NCBI GenBank assembly: GCA_017871115.1
Contig: JAFCIZ010000007.1
Coordinates: forward strand, 806,001-870,000
Source of the DNA: Cunninghamella blakesleeana
Lineage: Eukaryota; Mucoromycota; Mucoromycetes; Mucorales; Cunninghamellaceae
Direction: 5' to 3'
DNA length: 64,000 bases
The translations under genes and the position numbers were made by a program. Positions 23,329 through 36,419 of the stretch are shown piece by piece. The notes beneath the pieces were generated by a model. The model was not told the DNA's origin, did not search any database, and was given only the letters and a program-made list of their open reading frames with translations. The stretch's first letter is position 1. Each line of letters opens with the position of its first letter.

Positions 23329-26300
23329 ATGTATAACAACTTTGGAGTGAATCAACACTCAAATAATAATAACAATAGCCCATCTGGAGGTCAGTATTTT
23401 GATGTAAATTTATTTTAACTTGCAATGTGAAGTATTTTTTTTTATTAAAGTTCTATTTTTATATTTTATATTTTATTAAGGTCTTCGCCTTAATTTTATA
23501 ACTTCATCTGACCAATCCAAGTTTGAAGATCTTTTCAAAAGAGCTGCTGCCTCTAATGGTGGAAAACAAATAACAGGTAAATATATTATATCCTTCATCA
23601 TGAAATTATATACAAACATATTTACATAAATCCATATAATTGACTTTGCTAATATCCTTTTTTAATCCCTTTTTAGCCAGCGCTGTTCGAGATATATTGA
23701 TACGTTCTAGACTTGATAATGATTCACTTGCAAAAATTTGGTAAAATAGAATATTTATACATAAATACGCATATAATATAAATGTAAATATATAGTATAG
23801 ATATAGATAAAAATATTTACAATTATTATTATTATTATTGTTATTATTATTACTATTATTAACGTATTAGGGATTTATCTTCAATTGCTAAGGCTCCTTA
23901 TTTGACATTTCCTGAATTTGCTGTTGCAATGTATTTAACATCTAACAAATTATCTGGTAAACCCATTCCAAGTCAGATACCACCTAATGTACGTGAAGAA
24001 ACTGAAATAGCAATGGCTACTTTAGCTTCAACAGAACCTACAGCACAACCTCAACTTATCAACACTAATACGCCTATTATGCAAACAAATTTATCCTATA
24101 ATAATAATAATCTTCAACCTCAAATGCCTATGATGACAGGTATGCCTTTACAACAGCAACAACAACATCAAATACCAATGATGACAGGTTTAAATCCTCA
24201 AACTCAGATGATCACTGGAATGACACCACAGTTGCCTATGCAAACTGGATTTCAACAGCCTTATCAACAACAGATGCAAGTACCAATGCAAACAGGTTAT
24301 ATGTCTATGACACCTTCCATTCAAACATCTATGCCAACTGGCATGGGCCAACCTATCAACACTGGCGCCAATAAGCAAAGATTACAAAATAATGACTTTG
24401 CAAGTAAAATGATGCCTAATCAAGCCGGTAGACAGAACCTTTTAGCTCCTGTTTTAGGTACGCAACGACAAGATGTCATCTCTTGGAAAATAAATCCTGA
24501 TGAAAGACAAAGATATCGTGAAATATTCCATGCTTGGGAAACATCTGGTACTGGTTATTTATCTGGAGATAGAGCACGTGAAGTATTTTTACAATCTGGG
24601 TTACTTGAAAATGATTTAATGAAAATTTGGACTCTTGCGGATAAAGAAAATAGGGGTAGCTTGGATGTAGATGAATTCGCTATAGCTATGCATTTGGTTT
24701 ATAGAAAACTTAATAATTTTGATATTCCAAATGTTTTACCTGCTGAATTGGCTCCTCCTTCCAGTGTGTTAAAAAAGTTTGTTATTGGTCATAGACCTGC
24801 TGTTGCTGCTCCATCTTTTGCAAACTCAAACTCAAACTCAGCTTCTAGATCTTTAAGAGGTAGCCAAGATTATGATGAAGATGATGGTGATAATGGTGAA
24901 TATATATCCAGTGCAAGACGTAAAGGTCCTCAAAGCAGATTTAGATCACATGCTCCAAGTCGACGAGTAACATCTTATGAAAGCGATGACAACGATGATG
25001 ATGATACAGCTGCTATAGATGAATTACGCCTCCAAATATCTGATACAAAGAAAAAACTAAATAGTATTACTTCATCATTGAATAGCAGCACAAGCGGAAA
25101 ACACGGCATATCTTCTACAGCAAGTAAATATTCATTGGAAGAGTTGAAAGAGGGTATTCGCAAAAGTCATAGTGATTTAGGACGTGCTTATCGTTCTAAT
25201 CCATTAACAAGTCGGTACTTGAAAAACACAGAAATTTTATTGGATTTATTGGAAACGCAAAGATCATTACAAGATGAAATACAATATTTATGTAATCGTG
25301 ATATCCCAGTACTTGCTCGCCAATTAAGATCTTCTGCAGCTGAATTACGTGATGCTAAGGTACGTCATGGAAGAAAAAATGACGGTGGACAAGATTATAC
25401 AGCTTATATCCAACCTACTGGTCCTGGTGGCACTATTACTGAAAGTGATCGTGTACGTGCTAAGGCTAAAGCAATGATGGCAGCTCGTAAAATAGGAACA
25501 AGTTCTAGTAAAGATGCAAATTTTGAATTAAAACGTGCAGAAGAAGAAAAACAAGAGTATGACCGTATAGCTGATAATTCTGAGCGTGATATGGAGCGAA
25601 GTCGGGAGGCCTTAAGAGACTTACATGGTGATTTAAGATATTTATCCCAGCTTTCCGAGTCTAATTTGATTATGGATAAAAAAAGATTTGAAAATGGTCA
25701 AGATATGTCCTATGAATTAAGAAGATTTATTGAACAATTGGATCGTGATGCTCCTTTAGGTATTTCTCCTCCTTCTTCACCAACAACTATTAATCGACAA
25801 TATCATTCATCCTCATCTGCGTTCGCTTCTGATAACAATACAACAACGTATTCACCTTCTTCTAATGCTTCACCAACATTAACGCCTGCATCTAATTCAA
25901 CTGCTAGTCGTCCATCTGCACCTGCATCTAAACCTAGGACAGCTGAAGAAATTAAAAAAGAGGTGAGCCATTTTTTTTTTTTTAAAAAAATAAGAATAAG
26001 AATACTAATATGCATCTAATACATAAAAATATAAGTTGATATATGAGAAACACTACTAATCTTTTTTTTCTTTCTATCATATATATATAAAATAAGGCTG
26101 AACGACGTGTGCAAGAAAGGTTAGAAGCATTACGTGCTAAACATAATATAAGCTCACCAAAACCTAAACCATCACCTCAACCTTCTACACCTGTCATTGA
26201 TCCTGAAGAACAAGCATCTCAACAACGTTTACGTGAAGCTGAACAACAAGCACAAGCCAAAATCAGAGAATCTGAAATTAATCACGATGCATTTAAACAA

Positions 26301-28149
26301 CAAAGAGAAAACAGGGAAGCTGAATTACAAAGACAACAGTTGGAAGAACAACGTAGAGAGGAAGAACGCCAAAAACAAGAACAGGATGAAAAACAACGTT
26401 TAATTGATGAAGAAAAGGAGTTGGAGCTTAGACGTCAAGCAATTATTAAAAAAGAAGAAGAGGATCGTTTGGCTAGATTAAAAGCAATCGAAGATGCTGA
26501 GGCTGCTGAGGCTGCTGCTGCAGAAGCTGCTAAACAACCAGCGCTTCCAACATCATCGGCATATATTCCACCACCGCCACCACCACCACCTGCACCACCT
26601 GTACAAACAGAAGTAGCAGATATAAAGAAATCATCAGAACCTTTGGAAACTATTTCAGAAGGATCTACAGATTTAACACCAGCATCCGTTAAAAAAAGCA
26701 GTAATAATCCCTTTGCAAAATTACAACAAAGTTCTAATAACGTTGAAAATGCTGTCACTACTAATACTAATACTACAGAGCAACCTGCTGAAGAATCAAC
26801 CAATACTTCCACCACTACAACTACTAATAAACGTGTAAGCTATAATCCATTTGCTGCCTTCTCTGCCTTTTCAGCAACAAAAGCGCAAGATAATGACTCT
26901 GATTCCGAATCAGATGATGGTTGGGACGTTGTTCAACATGATGATGATTCTGAAGATGACGATGAATTCCCTGCTGCTGGTAGTGCTAAAAATCTTGCTG
27001 GTAAACTTTTTGATGCTATGGTTCAACGACAAAATAGTAAGTTACTAAATAAATAAATGAGAATCATAGTATATATATATATATATATATATATAGGTAT
27101 ATTAATATCAATATTAATATATATTTTATTTTATTTATCATTATTACTATTTATAAAATTCAAGCTGGATCACCATCCCCTGTGATTCAAAATGCTACAT
27201 CAATTCCACCACCACCACCACCACCACCACCAGCTGCTGCTGCTGATGTTACAGATAATATTCCTCCTCCCCCTCCAGCTCCCCCAGCAGTTAGTAATAA
27301 TAATGAAACAATTTTCACCCCACCACCAGCAGCAACAGGTAGCTCAGATCGTAGTGCGTTATTAAGTCAAATCCAATTAGGAGCTAAATTAAAGAAAGCA
27401 GTTACAAATGATCGTAGTCAACCTTCTGTCAGTGGAAAAATCATAGGTGGTAATAACAACGAACATATACCCGTAGTAACTACACCTATTACTTCAACAC
27501 CCTCTAATGTATTGAAACAAGAAGAAGAAACCTCACCAGCTCCACCATCATTTAATGCTGGTTATTTAGCTGAATTACAAGCTCGTACAAGTGGTAATAC
27601 AGCAGATACGGTAGTAGAGCAACCATCATCACCATCAGTAAATGTAGATCATGGAAAAGAATATATTGCACTCTGGGATTATGAAGGACAAGGCGATGAC
27701 GATTTATCATTTAAAGCCAACGATATCATTTTAGTTAATGATAGTGCAGAGTCTGAAGACTGGTGGTATGGCACTTTGAAAGAATCTAAACAATCAGGCT
27801 ATTTCCCTAAAACTTATGTCGACAGTGATGTTTCAGCATCTACTAGCAATCAAGGTAATATAAATATTACAGTATATATTGATTATTATTATTATTATTA
27901 TTATTATTTTTTATTGAAAAAAATTATTAAATTTAAAAAAAAAACCATTTTTATATAGAAACAGAATTAAACATCAAAGGAAAGGCACTTTATGATTATG
28001 ATGGACCTGAAGAAGAAGGGTGTCTAAAGATTGTAGCTGGTGAAAGGTTAACTGTTATAAATAAATCTTTGGGAGATTGGTGGACCGCCCGGTTAGATAA
28101 TGGTAAATCAGGCATTGTTCCAGCAAATTATATTTTAGAAGAGGAGTAA
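23329..28149 (+). CDS. Pan1/intersectin-like endocytic scaffold: EH-EH-coiled coil-Pro-rich-WH2-SH3-SH3
   Basis: Seven exons: 23329-23389, 23481-23576, 23677-23740, 23871-25962, 26097-27036, 27165-27854, 27959-28149 (4134 nt, 1377 aa). EH1 spans about residues 25-110 (FEDLFKRAA, LAKIWDLSSI, FPEFAVAMYL). EH2 spans about 278-356, with a DKENRGSLDVDEF EF-hand loop. Between them are repeated QTG-type motifs (PMMTGM, PMQTGY), the form phosphorylated by Ark/Prk kinases in yeast Pan1. A central coiled coil and a Glu/Gln-rich helix follow, then polyproline, a WH2-like actin-binding motif (about 1146-1162, RSALLSQIQLGAKLKKA) and two SH3 domains (about 1248-1303 and 1318-1377, ALYDYDGP, DWWTARL, GIVPANYI). 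It should link clathrin-coat adaptors to Arp2/3-driven actin assembly. Yeast Pan1 has no SH3 domains; intersectins have them, but five. Confidence 0.92.
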
Positions 28150-28904
28150 TAATAATAGTAATAGTAGTAAAAATGTTTAATTTATTAAAATGACTGAAAT
28201 AAATATAAATCAAAAAAAGAAAAAAAATATTAATTATTGTGAAACATCTATTTCCAAAAAGAGAACTCAAGTAGCGATGTCGTTTTTAATTGTAAAATCT
28301 TGGTGTTAAAATAATACAGCACTATGTTTTGTTTAATATTTTTAATCTAATATATATATATATATATATATATAAACATACACTTGCTCATAGAAATTTA
28401 GTTTATGTATATATATGTATGTACATATTAGTCAAAAAATATGTAAAGAAATTTCTGTTAAAAATAATACTAATGTATAAATAATTGATAATCAAAATAA
28501 AAATAAAAATAAATATATATAAATTATTATTAAATGACTTGAATAAATAAATTGATCATCAAAAATATGTATTTTATTTAGTTACTTCCGTCTTTGTTTA
28601 TCTATATTTTAAAACATCAATTTAATCAAGCTATTAGGTTGATGTTGATGTTGATTTGTTTTATCTTTATTTTTGAATTACGTGTATATAATAAAATGAT
28701 CTGCTAGTACATATGCATATTTACATATAAATATAAAATAATAAGCATACGTATATATTAGTTTAGGGTACTATTAAGATATAAATCTTTTATTTAACAT
28801 AAAAAATGAAGGGGGAATGGAATAAAAGATTATATTTGGATGTAATCCATAAAAGGAAATGAAGTTGGTTTTAAAGAAAGCTTAATTTTTTTTTATCAAT
28901 CCCA

Positions 28905-28946
<42 letters not shown>

Positions 28947-29060
28947 ATTTTATTTTTTTTCCTTTTTCTTTCCCTTAATCTTCTTCTTTTTCTTTTATTT
29001 CTTTTACTTTTCTTTCTTTTTTATTTCTTCCACTAAATTCATTAGACCAATAATATATAT
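28150..29060. promoter_or_regulatory. Intergenic region with (CT)17 tract upstream of the MFS permease
   Basis: A 911-bp spacer between two plus-strand genes. The uninterrupted CT repeat at 28909-28942, followed by T/C-rich DNA to 29040, is a probable pyrimidine-type core promoter about 120 bp before the permease ATG. AT microsatellites and a GTTGAT triplet repeat (about 28637) are also present. No gene was seen. Confidence 0.55.
28909..28942. repeat. (CT)17 dinucleotide repeat
   Basis: 34 nt of perfect CT repeat in the 5' region of the MFS permease gene. On the coding strand it is pyrimidine-rich, as in many fungal core promoters. Confidence 0.9.
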
Positions 29061-29868
29061 ATGGAATCTATGGAGAAAATTGAATTAGACGACAGCATAA
29101 ACGATGAAGAACAGCTAGATCAACCATTTGTAAAAACACCTGAAGAAAAGCGATTCGTTCGTAAATTATATTGGTTTGTTTTACCACTTATTTGGTGTGT
29201 TATTTTTATTCAAGTAAAGTGAAATAAATAAATAAAATAAAATATAGACGTATATCTAACTTGATAATAATAGAAGCAATAGTAGTAATAGTAAAATATT
29301 AATATAAAGCTAAATTACACATTTTTATTTTATTTTATTTTATTTTATTATATAAATAAATATATACATTAGTTTGTAGATAAGGCTATTTTATCTGTAG
29401 CAAGTGGTACTGGTTTGCTTGAAGATACAAATATGACACTTCAACAATACAATTGGGTTTCTGGAGTAGTTTATTTGGGTTATTTAGTTTATCAAGGTAC
29501 AGATATAAGAGTCTATGAACTTTTTAACCGTTTTTACGAAAACTTTCATAAATATATACACACACACAAATATGCGCACGTGGTCTCAATTTTTATGCTG
29601 ATTTGAAATTTTTTTTTTCCATTTTCATTTTCATATTCTTATAGTTCCTAATAATATTTTAATTCAAATTTTACCACATTCGAAATATCTTGGATGTATT
29701 ATTGTATTATGGGGTATAGTCACTTGTATTACTAGTATATGCAATACTTTTCAACAAATGATGGCTGTACGTTTTTTATTAGGTACGTAAATTTGGATTT
29801 AGTAAAAGGGAATATGTAATGAAAAGGGGTATATATAATTTTATATTTAACTCTAATTTCTATTTCTA

Positions 29869-29904
<36 letters not shown>

Positions 29905-30980
29905 TTTAACTGAAGCAGGAGCTTTACCAACTGTATATATTGTTTTAAATACATTATTTCGAAGAAGTGAACATTCAATCGTATATGGCTTTACTATTAT
30001 GAGTTCAGGCACTGGGACAGTGATTGGTACACTAATTGGTATACTTATTGTACTTTATCTTGATGGGGTCGATGGAAAAAGAGCTTGGCGGTGGGGTTAT
30101 CTAATTTTTGGCGTGATTACTATATTCATTGGTATTCTTGTTTTTTTTTTACTTATTGATGAGCCTAACTCCAAATTACTTCGACTTACTGAAAAAGAAA
30201 AAGAAATAGTAAAAGACCGTACAAAGGATAATATGGTGGTGAAAACAAGAAAAATTAAACGCTATCAAATTTTGGAAGCTTTTAAAGAAGCTCGATTTTG
30301 GTGCCTTGGTTTGGCTACTCTTTTAATCAATTTTCAAGCAAGTGGTTTAATTACTTATAGTGTACTTTTGGTTCAATCTCTTGGTTTTAATGTAATAATA
30401 ATAATAATAATATCTTTTTTATCATATATATTTATCTTTTTTATTTCTTTTATAGAGTGTACAATCAGTTATTCTTCAATTACCTAGCGGTTTTTTTGCT
30501 TTCCTGTTCGTGCTTATTGCTGTTGTTTGTATACGAAGGTATAATCAATCCATCTATGTTGGTATTATTTTTACATGCCTTACTATCATTGGATGCATTA
30601 TTTTAGTATCAACAGAAACAGTGGCTGGAAAATTATTCGGTTATTACCTAACTTGGACTCAAAGTGTACCACAAGCTACTTTTATCATCATTGTTGGAAA
30701 TAATGTGTCTGGATATACTAAGAAAGTGACATACAACGGCGCAATGTTTGTCTGTTATGTGTTAGGCTCATTCATAGGTCCATTTTTTATGCAAGATTAT
30801 AGGTACGGGATTGTTGGATATATTATTGGGGATGTGTTTGTTATCCTTTTATTATTCTATATTCGATATGATATGGCAAAAGAAAATAAGAAACGAAAAG
30901 AAAATGCTTTGGGTGAAAAGCCCGATGTGAACCTTGATTTAACTGATCGTGAAAATAATACTTTTACTTTTATTCTGTAA
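29061..30980 (+). CDS. MFS transporter, allantoate permease (Dal5/anion:cation symporter) family
   Basis: Five exons: 29061-29213, 29373-29496, 29645-29782, 29904-30391, 30456-30980 (1428 nt, 475 aa). A hydrophilic N-terminus precedes the Dal5-family start KLYWFVLPLIWCVIFIQFVDKA; then LGYLVYQVPNNILIQ, VRFLLGLTEAG and FRRSEHSIVYGFTIMSSG follow the family order. About twelve membrane segments are expected, with a cytoplasmic loop after TM6 (RTKDNMVVKTRKIKRYQ) and a charged C-terminal tail. Fungal members move organic anions such as allantoate, ureidosuccinate, nicotinate, pantothenate or biotin precursors with protons; the substrate cannot be told here. The H+-ATPase that could energise such uptake is the next gene, in convergent orientation. 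Confidence 0.9.
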
Positions 30981-31655
30981 ATATTTCCTTTTTTCCATTT
31001 TTTCCATTTTATAAGATTTCATAATAATATTAATGATTTTTGTATTACAACTATAATTATATTCTTGTGTACTAATAATAAATAACCTTAAATATAGTAT
31101 TTTTTTTTATTCACAAGCATATTATATAATCTATATTTTTTAATAACCAAAAAAAATTAAAACATATCGTAATTATACGTATTCTTTTTATCTATATTAA
31201 TTATTAGTGCTATTCTTTGAAAATATTGACCAAGTAATCACAAAAAATAAAAAAAATAAGTAAACTGTAATTATCATATAAGTATAGGATGATTATAGAA
31301 AAAAAAAGTTTCAAAAATAGACGGCCCTTATATGTGGTGTAATTTAATATTGGCCCATAAACTAGTAAAAATAAATAAAGTATAATGGAATAATAAACTG
31401 CTCAGATATTTGAAAAATAAAAAATTGAGCGTGATCGCGAGAGAAAAAAAAAAACTTTAGAGATGAAAAGTTGATATATAAATGTTTTCCTTTTTATTAT
31501 AAAGGTATTTTTTTATAGATATATATAAAGTAAATAAAAAGAGAGGAAAAGGTGAATAAAAAGGAATAGTAGTTTAAAAAAAAGTACAAAAATAAATATA
31601 AAGTATATAAATATATAAAAGAAGAGTTTTTTTTTTTTTTTTTTTTTTAAATTAT
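30981..31655. other. Convergent intergenic spacer, MFS / H+-ATPase
   Basis: 675 bp between the stop codons of the permease (+) and the H+-ATPase (-). AT-rich with A and T runs, including a T23-like tract just beyond the H+-ATPase stop (31628-31649). No coding or RNA signal recognised. Confidence 0.5.
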
Positions 31656-34600
31656 TCAAGCAGCACCAGAAGCTTTATTTCTAAGTTCAACTTCCTGAGC
31701 CATACCTCTGAAAGCAGCTATTACATCATGGGCTTGAATAGTGTGATGAACTTTATCCCAAGAGTGATTAATACGCTTTTTATATTCTTTTTCAGAATCA
31801 TAATGAGCTAATTTTTCACGACGAGTCTTGGTAGGGACCAATTGGGCAGTTAATTTAAAGTTCCAATATCTAAAGCAATATACTTTTACAACATCTAAAA
31901 TCATAAAGTATACTAAGGAAACACCTAAAACGGCGAAACCCCATCCATAGCCACAAGGAGCAACTTTTTCAGCTTCACCAAAGACACCATAAACTGAGAA
32001 GAAAAGAGCTAATACTTGAGTTGCCATGACACAAGTAAAGAAGATCCAGTGTGGCATGTTTTCCCACCAGAATCCTGGAACACGAGTTGAGAAAATAACA
32101 AAGTGAGGAGCTAAAATAATAAATAAAAATAAATACAATAGTATATGTAAATAAATAAAATAAAATAAAATAATTATATATATATATATGTATTTTTTAA
32201 ATAATAATAATATGTATATCTATATACCTGAAGAAATATGTAAATACATAATAGAGTTCAATTCGTATTCACTAACGTGGAAGACATCTCTTGCAACATA
32301 GAAGTGAGCAAATGATAAAGCTGATAATAAAATAGCCAAAATAAATGAAAGAGTTAACAATTGTCCAATACGCCATTTATCGGGTTTATCAGAAATTTGA
32401 GTATTATCTACAGAAATAACTAAAGTAGCAGCATCATTCTAATATTAAAAAAAAAAAGGGGAGGAAGATTAATTTTTATTCTCAATGGTTTTTTTTTCAA
32501 CTCTTTTCCTTTTCCTTTTAAACAACCTATTTTTTTTTTTTAATAACCATATTATGGTATTATTACATACCAATACACAAATCATAATTAATAAAATAGC
32601 AGGCATACGCCAATTTTCAACCATAGTAACAATAAACATAAACATTAAAAAGTGAATAGTAGAAGTGATACGATATAAAGCATAAGATCTTAAACGTTGG
32701 AAAATAGCACGAGAAGTTTTGACACCATCAGTAATAGTAGATAAACCAGGAGCTAATAAAACAATATCAGCAGCAGAACGAGCAGCATCAGTACAACCAG
32801 AAACAGCAATACCTACGTTAGCCTTCTTTAAAGCAGGAGCATCATTTACACCATCACCAGTCATACCAACAAGAAGACCCTTATTTTGTAATAATTCTAC
32901 CACACGGTACTTATGTTCAGGAATAACTTGAGCAAAACCGTCAGCACGTCTACAATGAACAGTAACTTCTTCTTCAGATTTAGTAGGATCCACCAAGTGA
33001 TTAGCATCTAAAATAACACGACCCATACCTAAACGAGCAGCAACTTCTTTAGCAATAATCAATTGATCACCAGTAATCATTTTAACATCTACACCAAGGG
33101 CATTGCAATCACGAATAGTTTCAGCAGAATCAGGACGGGGAGGATCTAATAAAGAAATCATACCGACTAATTCAAATTGTTCTAAATCACCAGGGACGGT
33201 TTTGGCTACACCAAGAGCACGTAAACCACGACGAGCCAATGCATTAACAGCTTTAACAGCTTCTTGATTGCCACCTACCAATTTAGTAATGACTTGGGGA
33301 GCACCTTTAGCAACACGGAAAGGTTGGTTTGTTTCAAGGTCCAAAATAGTAGCTTGAGTCATCTTTGTAACAGGGTTAAAAGGTTGGAATTGAGTAACTT
33401 TATAACCAGGAACATCTCTTTGGTTAGCGGGACGATCACGAAGGATATCTACAGAAGCTTCAGCAGCACGTCTAACAGCAGATTCGATAGGATCATTTGC
33501 ACCAGGTTCAGCAGCCAAATAAGAATAAAGTAAGATATCATCAGCATTGTAACCTTCAGCTAACCAAGGTTCATCAAAGGTCAATTCATTTAAAGTTAAA
33601 GTACCAGTTTTATCGGAACAAAGGACAGAGACGGAAGCCAATTCTTCAACAGCAGTTAATCTCTTGACAATTACCTTTTTAGCAGCCAATTGTTTTGCAC
33701 CTAAAGCCATGGTTACGGACATTACAGTGGGTAAACCGACAGGAATAGCAGCTACGGTTAATACCAAACAATTTTCAAGAACTTCACGCCAGTCATCTTT
33801 AAGGGCTACCAATTGATAAATGAGGACAATGACGACCAAGAAAACGGTGGACCAAATCAAGACATTACCGATTTTATTAATAGTCTTTTGGAAATGACCT
33901 TCTTCAACGGTGATAGCAATCAAATTAGCAGCGCGACCAATGAAGGTATTAGAACCAGTTTTAGTGACGACAGCCAATTGCTGACCTTGTTTAACGATAG
34001 AAGAAGAATAGACAGTATTACCCTTATTTTTATGAACTGGTAAAGATTCCCCAGTTAAAGCAGATTGATCAATTTGCAATTCAGCGGTAGTTTCTTCACC
34101 ATTAACACCTAAACCCAATAAACGACCATCAGCAGGAACAATATCCCCAATACGCAAAACAAAGACGTCACCGGGTACTAATTCACGTACATCGATTTCT
34201 ACTAAATTGCCATCACGAAATACTCTTGTCTTTAAAGCCAAGGTTTGTTTTAAAGCATCCAAAGCGGACTCGGCCTTAGCTTCTTCAATAAACCCGATCA
34301 AGGCGTTAATTAATAAAAGAGCCAAAATGACACCAAAATCAATCCAATCACCTACCACAGCAGCAATAATACATGCGATTTCAATCAAATAAGAGATAGG
34401 ACCCATGAAATAACGAAGGAATTTAATAATTGGACTGGTACGTCGTTCTGGTAATTCATTATATCCAAACTTTTGTAACCGTTCTTGGAATTCACTTGCA
34501 GTAAGACCTGTATTAGGATCGGTTTGAATCATGGCTTCTAATTCTGGCGATATTTCGTCTTCATGTTCAACATGTTTTTGTTCTTCAAATTCAACTTCTT

Positions 34601-34688
34601 TTTTTTCTTCAGCTTCAACTTCTTTTTTTTCTTGAAGTTCAACTTCTCTTTTTTCTTCAACAACAACAACTCTCTCTTCGGTTGTCAT
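31656..34688 (-). CDS. PMA1: Plasma-membrane H+-transporting P-type ATPase
   Basis: Three exons: 32571-34688, 32228-32438, 31656-32110 (2784 nt, 927 aa), a normal fungal PMA1 length. P-type motifs are intact: TGES (212-215, actuator), PVGLP in TM4 (about 336-340), phosphorylation site DKTGT (D369), KGAPQ nucleotide-binding loop, and GDGVNDAP hinge (621-628). D708, first codons of the second exon, corresponds to the TM6 aspartate (Asp730 of yeast Pma1) required for proton transport. The N-terminal 45 residues are an unusual acidic repeat of the type EE-K-K/R-EVE. The C-terminal tail, the regulatory R-domain in fungi, ends in a helix (VIAAFRGMAQEVEL). The enzyme makes the proton gradient for nutrient symport and cytosolic pH. 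Codon choice is biased (GGT, GTT, TTC, CGT-like), suggesting high expression. Confidence 0.97.
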
Positions 34689-34759
34689 CTTTTTATTATT
34701 CTATTTAAAAAAGGTATTAAAAAAAAAAAAAAAAAAGAGGAAAACGGAAAAAAGAGGAT

Positions 34760-34791
<32 letters not shown>

Positions 34792-36419
34792 TATAAAATT
34801 ATAAAATTATATTATATATGTATATATATTATATATATATAGTGAATGAAATATGAATTTAATAAAAAAAAATAAAAATAAAAATAAAAATAAAAATGGG
34901 GAAAAGAAATGGAAAGGAAGAAAAAAAATTTAATTTTTTTTTTTTTATTATTGAAAAAAGTATAATTCATATATTTTAAATACCGCTGATCTACTTTGAA
35001 ATAAAGAATTTATCTATACATTTTTTATTATTATTGTTCTAATACGGGTATATTAGACTATTATGACGATGTGTTTATATAATAACAATGTTGTGATGTA
35101 TATTCTAACCCTATTAAACAATATAGTTATAAATAAAGGAGATATATATAAAATGTATAAACTATTTTTTTTTTTTTTTTAATCAATCCACCTTTTTAAT
35201 TTTGATTCCATCAAAACAATGATGTGATGGTTACTTGTTTTGACTATTTCATCCAAAATTATCTACTTTTTATTTTATTATACACATACAATATTCTATA
35301 GATTTTCTTTAACTTCTAAATTTCCCAAGGATCATATTTTACATTATAATAAGATTTATTTAAAAGTTTTTAATAAGGTGTGTAAAAAATAAAAAAAAAA
35401 GAATAAACTTTTTCCTTTATATCCTTATATGTACTATATGTGTGACACTATTCCAAATGACTTTACTTTTTTTTTTTTTGTTTTCCCACGTGTGATAAGT
35501 GATTCTACGATTTCCATCATTATCATTATTTTTATAATACTGATCTTTTTAAATAATAATAATAATAATTTTTTTTTTTTATTATTATGATTATGCAGAT
35601 TAGTATTTAAAATGTTTTTCTCCTAAAATATACATAAAAACCTCGGTTTGTTGTTTTTTTAACAAAACAAAAAATAAAAAATATAAACTAACGTACGTAT
35701 AAAAAATAAAATAAATAAAGGGGGAATTTGTTTACTACTTTCATTTTTTTTTTTTAAAAAAAAATGTAAGATGAAGTAAAAGTAAATCACGCGCTTTTTT
35801 TTATATGTACAATATCTGTACGATGCGAAAGAACCTTTTTTTTTAAGTCATTATTATTATTTTATTTATTTATTTTTAACTCCCTAATAAAAAAATATGC
35901 CCATATTTATATATTATTGATTTTTTTCTTTATTATTATTTTTTTACCATTATAAAAAAATATAATACTTTACTGTTCTTGTTACTTTTACTATTCTTTT
36001 TTTTTTTTTTTTTATTAAGATTATATTAAAATAAAGTCAGCAAATCGTATATCGCATGAATAAATTGAATCACCGAACTTGTCAGATCAAAGAATTCTTT
36101 TTTTTGTTATTGTTGTATAACCCAGGTAAAATATAAAAAAGAACATCCAAAAAAAACAGCCTTTTTTGGGTTAGGCCTAAACAATTTAATTTTTATATAT
36201 ATATATATATATATTTATATATTTATTTGTGAACCCTTTAACCTATTTTGTGTTCAAATAAAAAAAGATGAAACAAAAACTTAACAAACAAATATATATA
36301 ATTTCATTACATATGTTTAATATCCTTTTTATTATTATTTTCTAATTATTAATATAATAAAAATATGTATGTAAAATGTAATAATAATAATAATTAAAAG
36401 TTATCTAAAAATAAGAAGG
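34689..36419. promoter_or_regulatory. PMA1 5' region and chitin synthase 3' region
   Basis: 1.7 kb between the H+-ATPase start and the chitin synthase stop (both -). It holds a CACGTG E-box at 35487-35492 with an adjacent GATAA (35494-35498), a TTTTGAT-TCC-ATCAAAA hairpin at 35200-35216, and AT/TAA microsatellites. No ORF with coding character. The E-box lies about 800 bp upstream of PMA1; its function is untested. Confidence 0.45.

Noticed and set aside
33264..34392. Several open frames on the plus strand over the H+-ATPase
   Set aside because: Antisense shadows of a strongly conserved, codon-biased gene.
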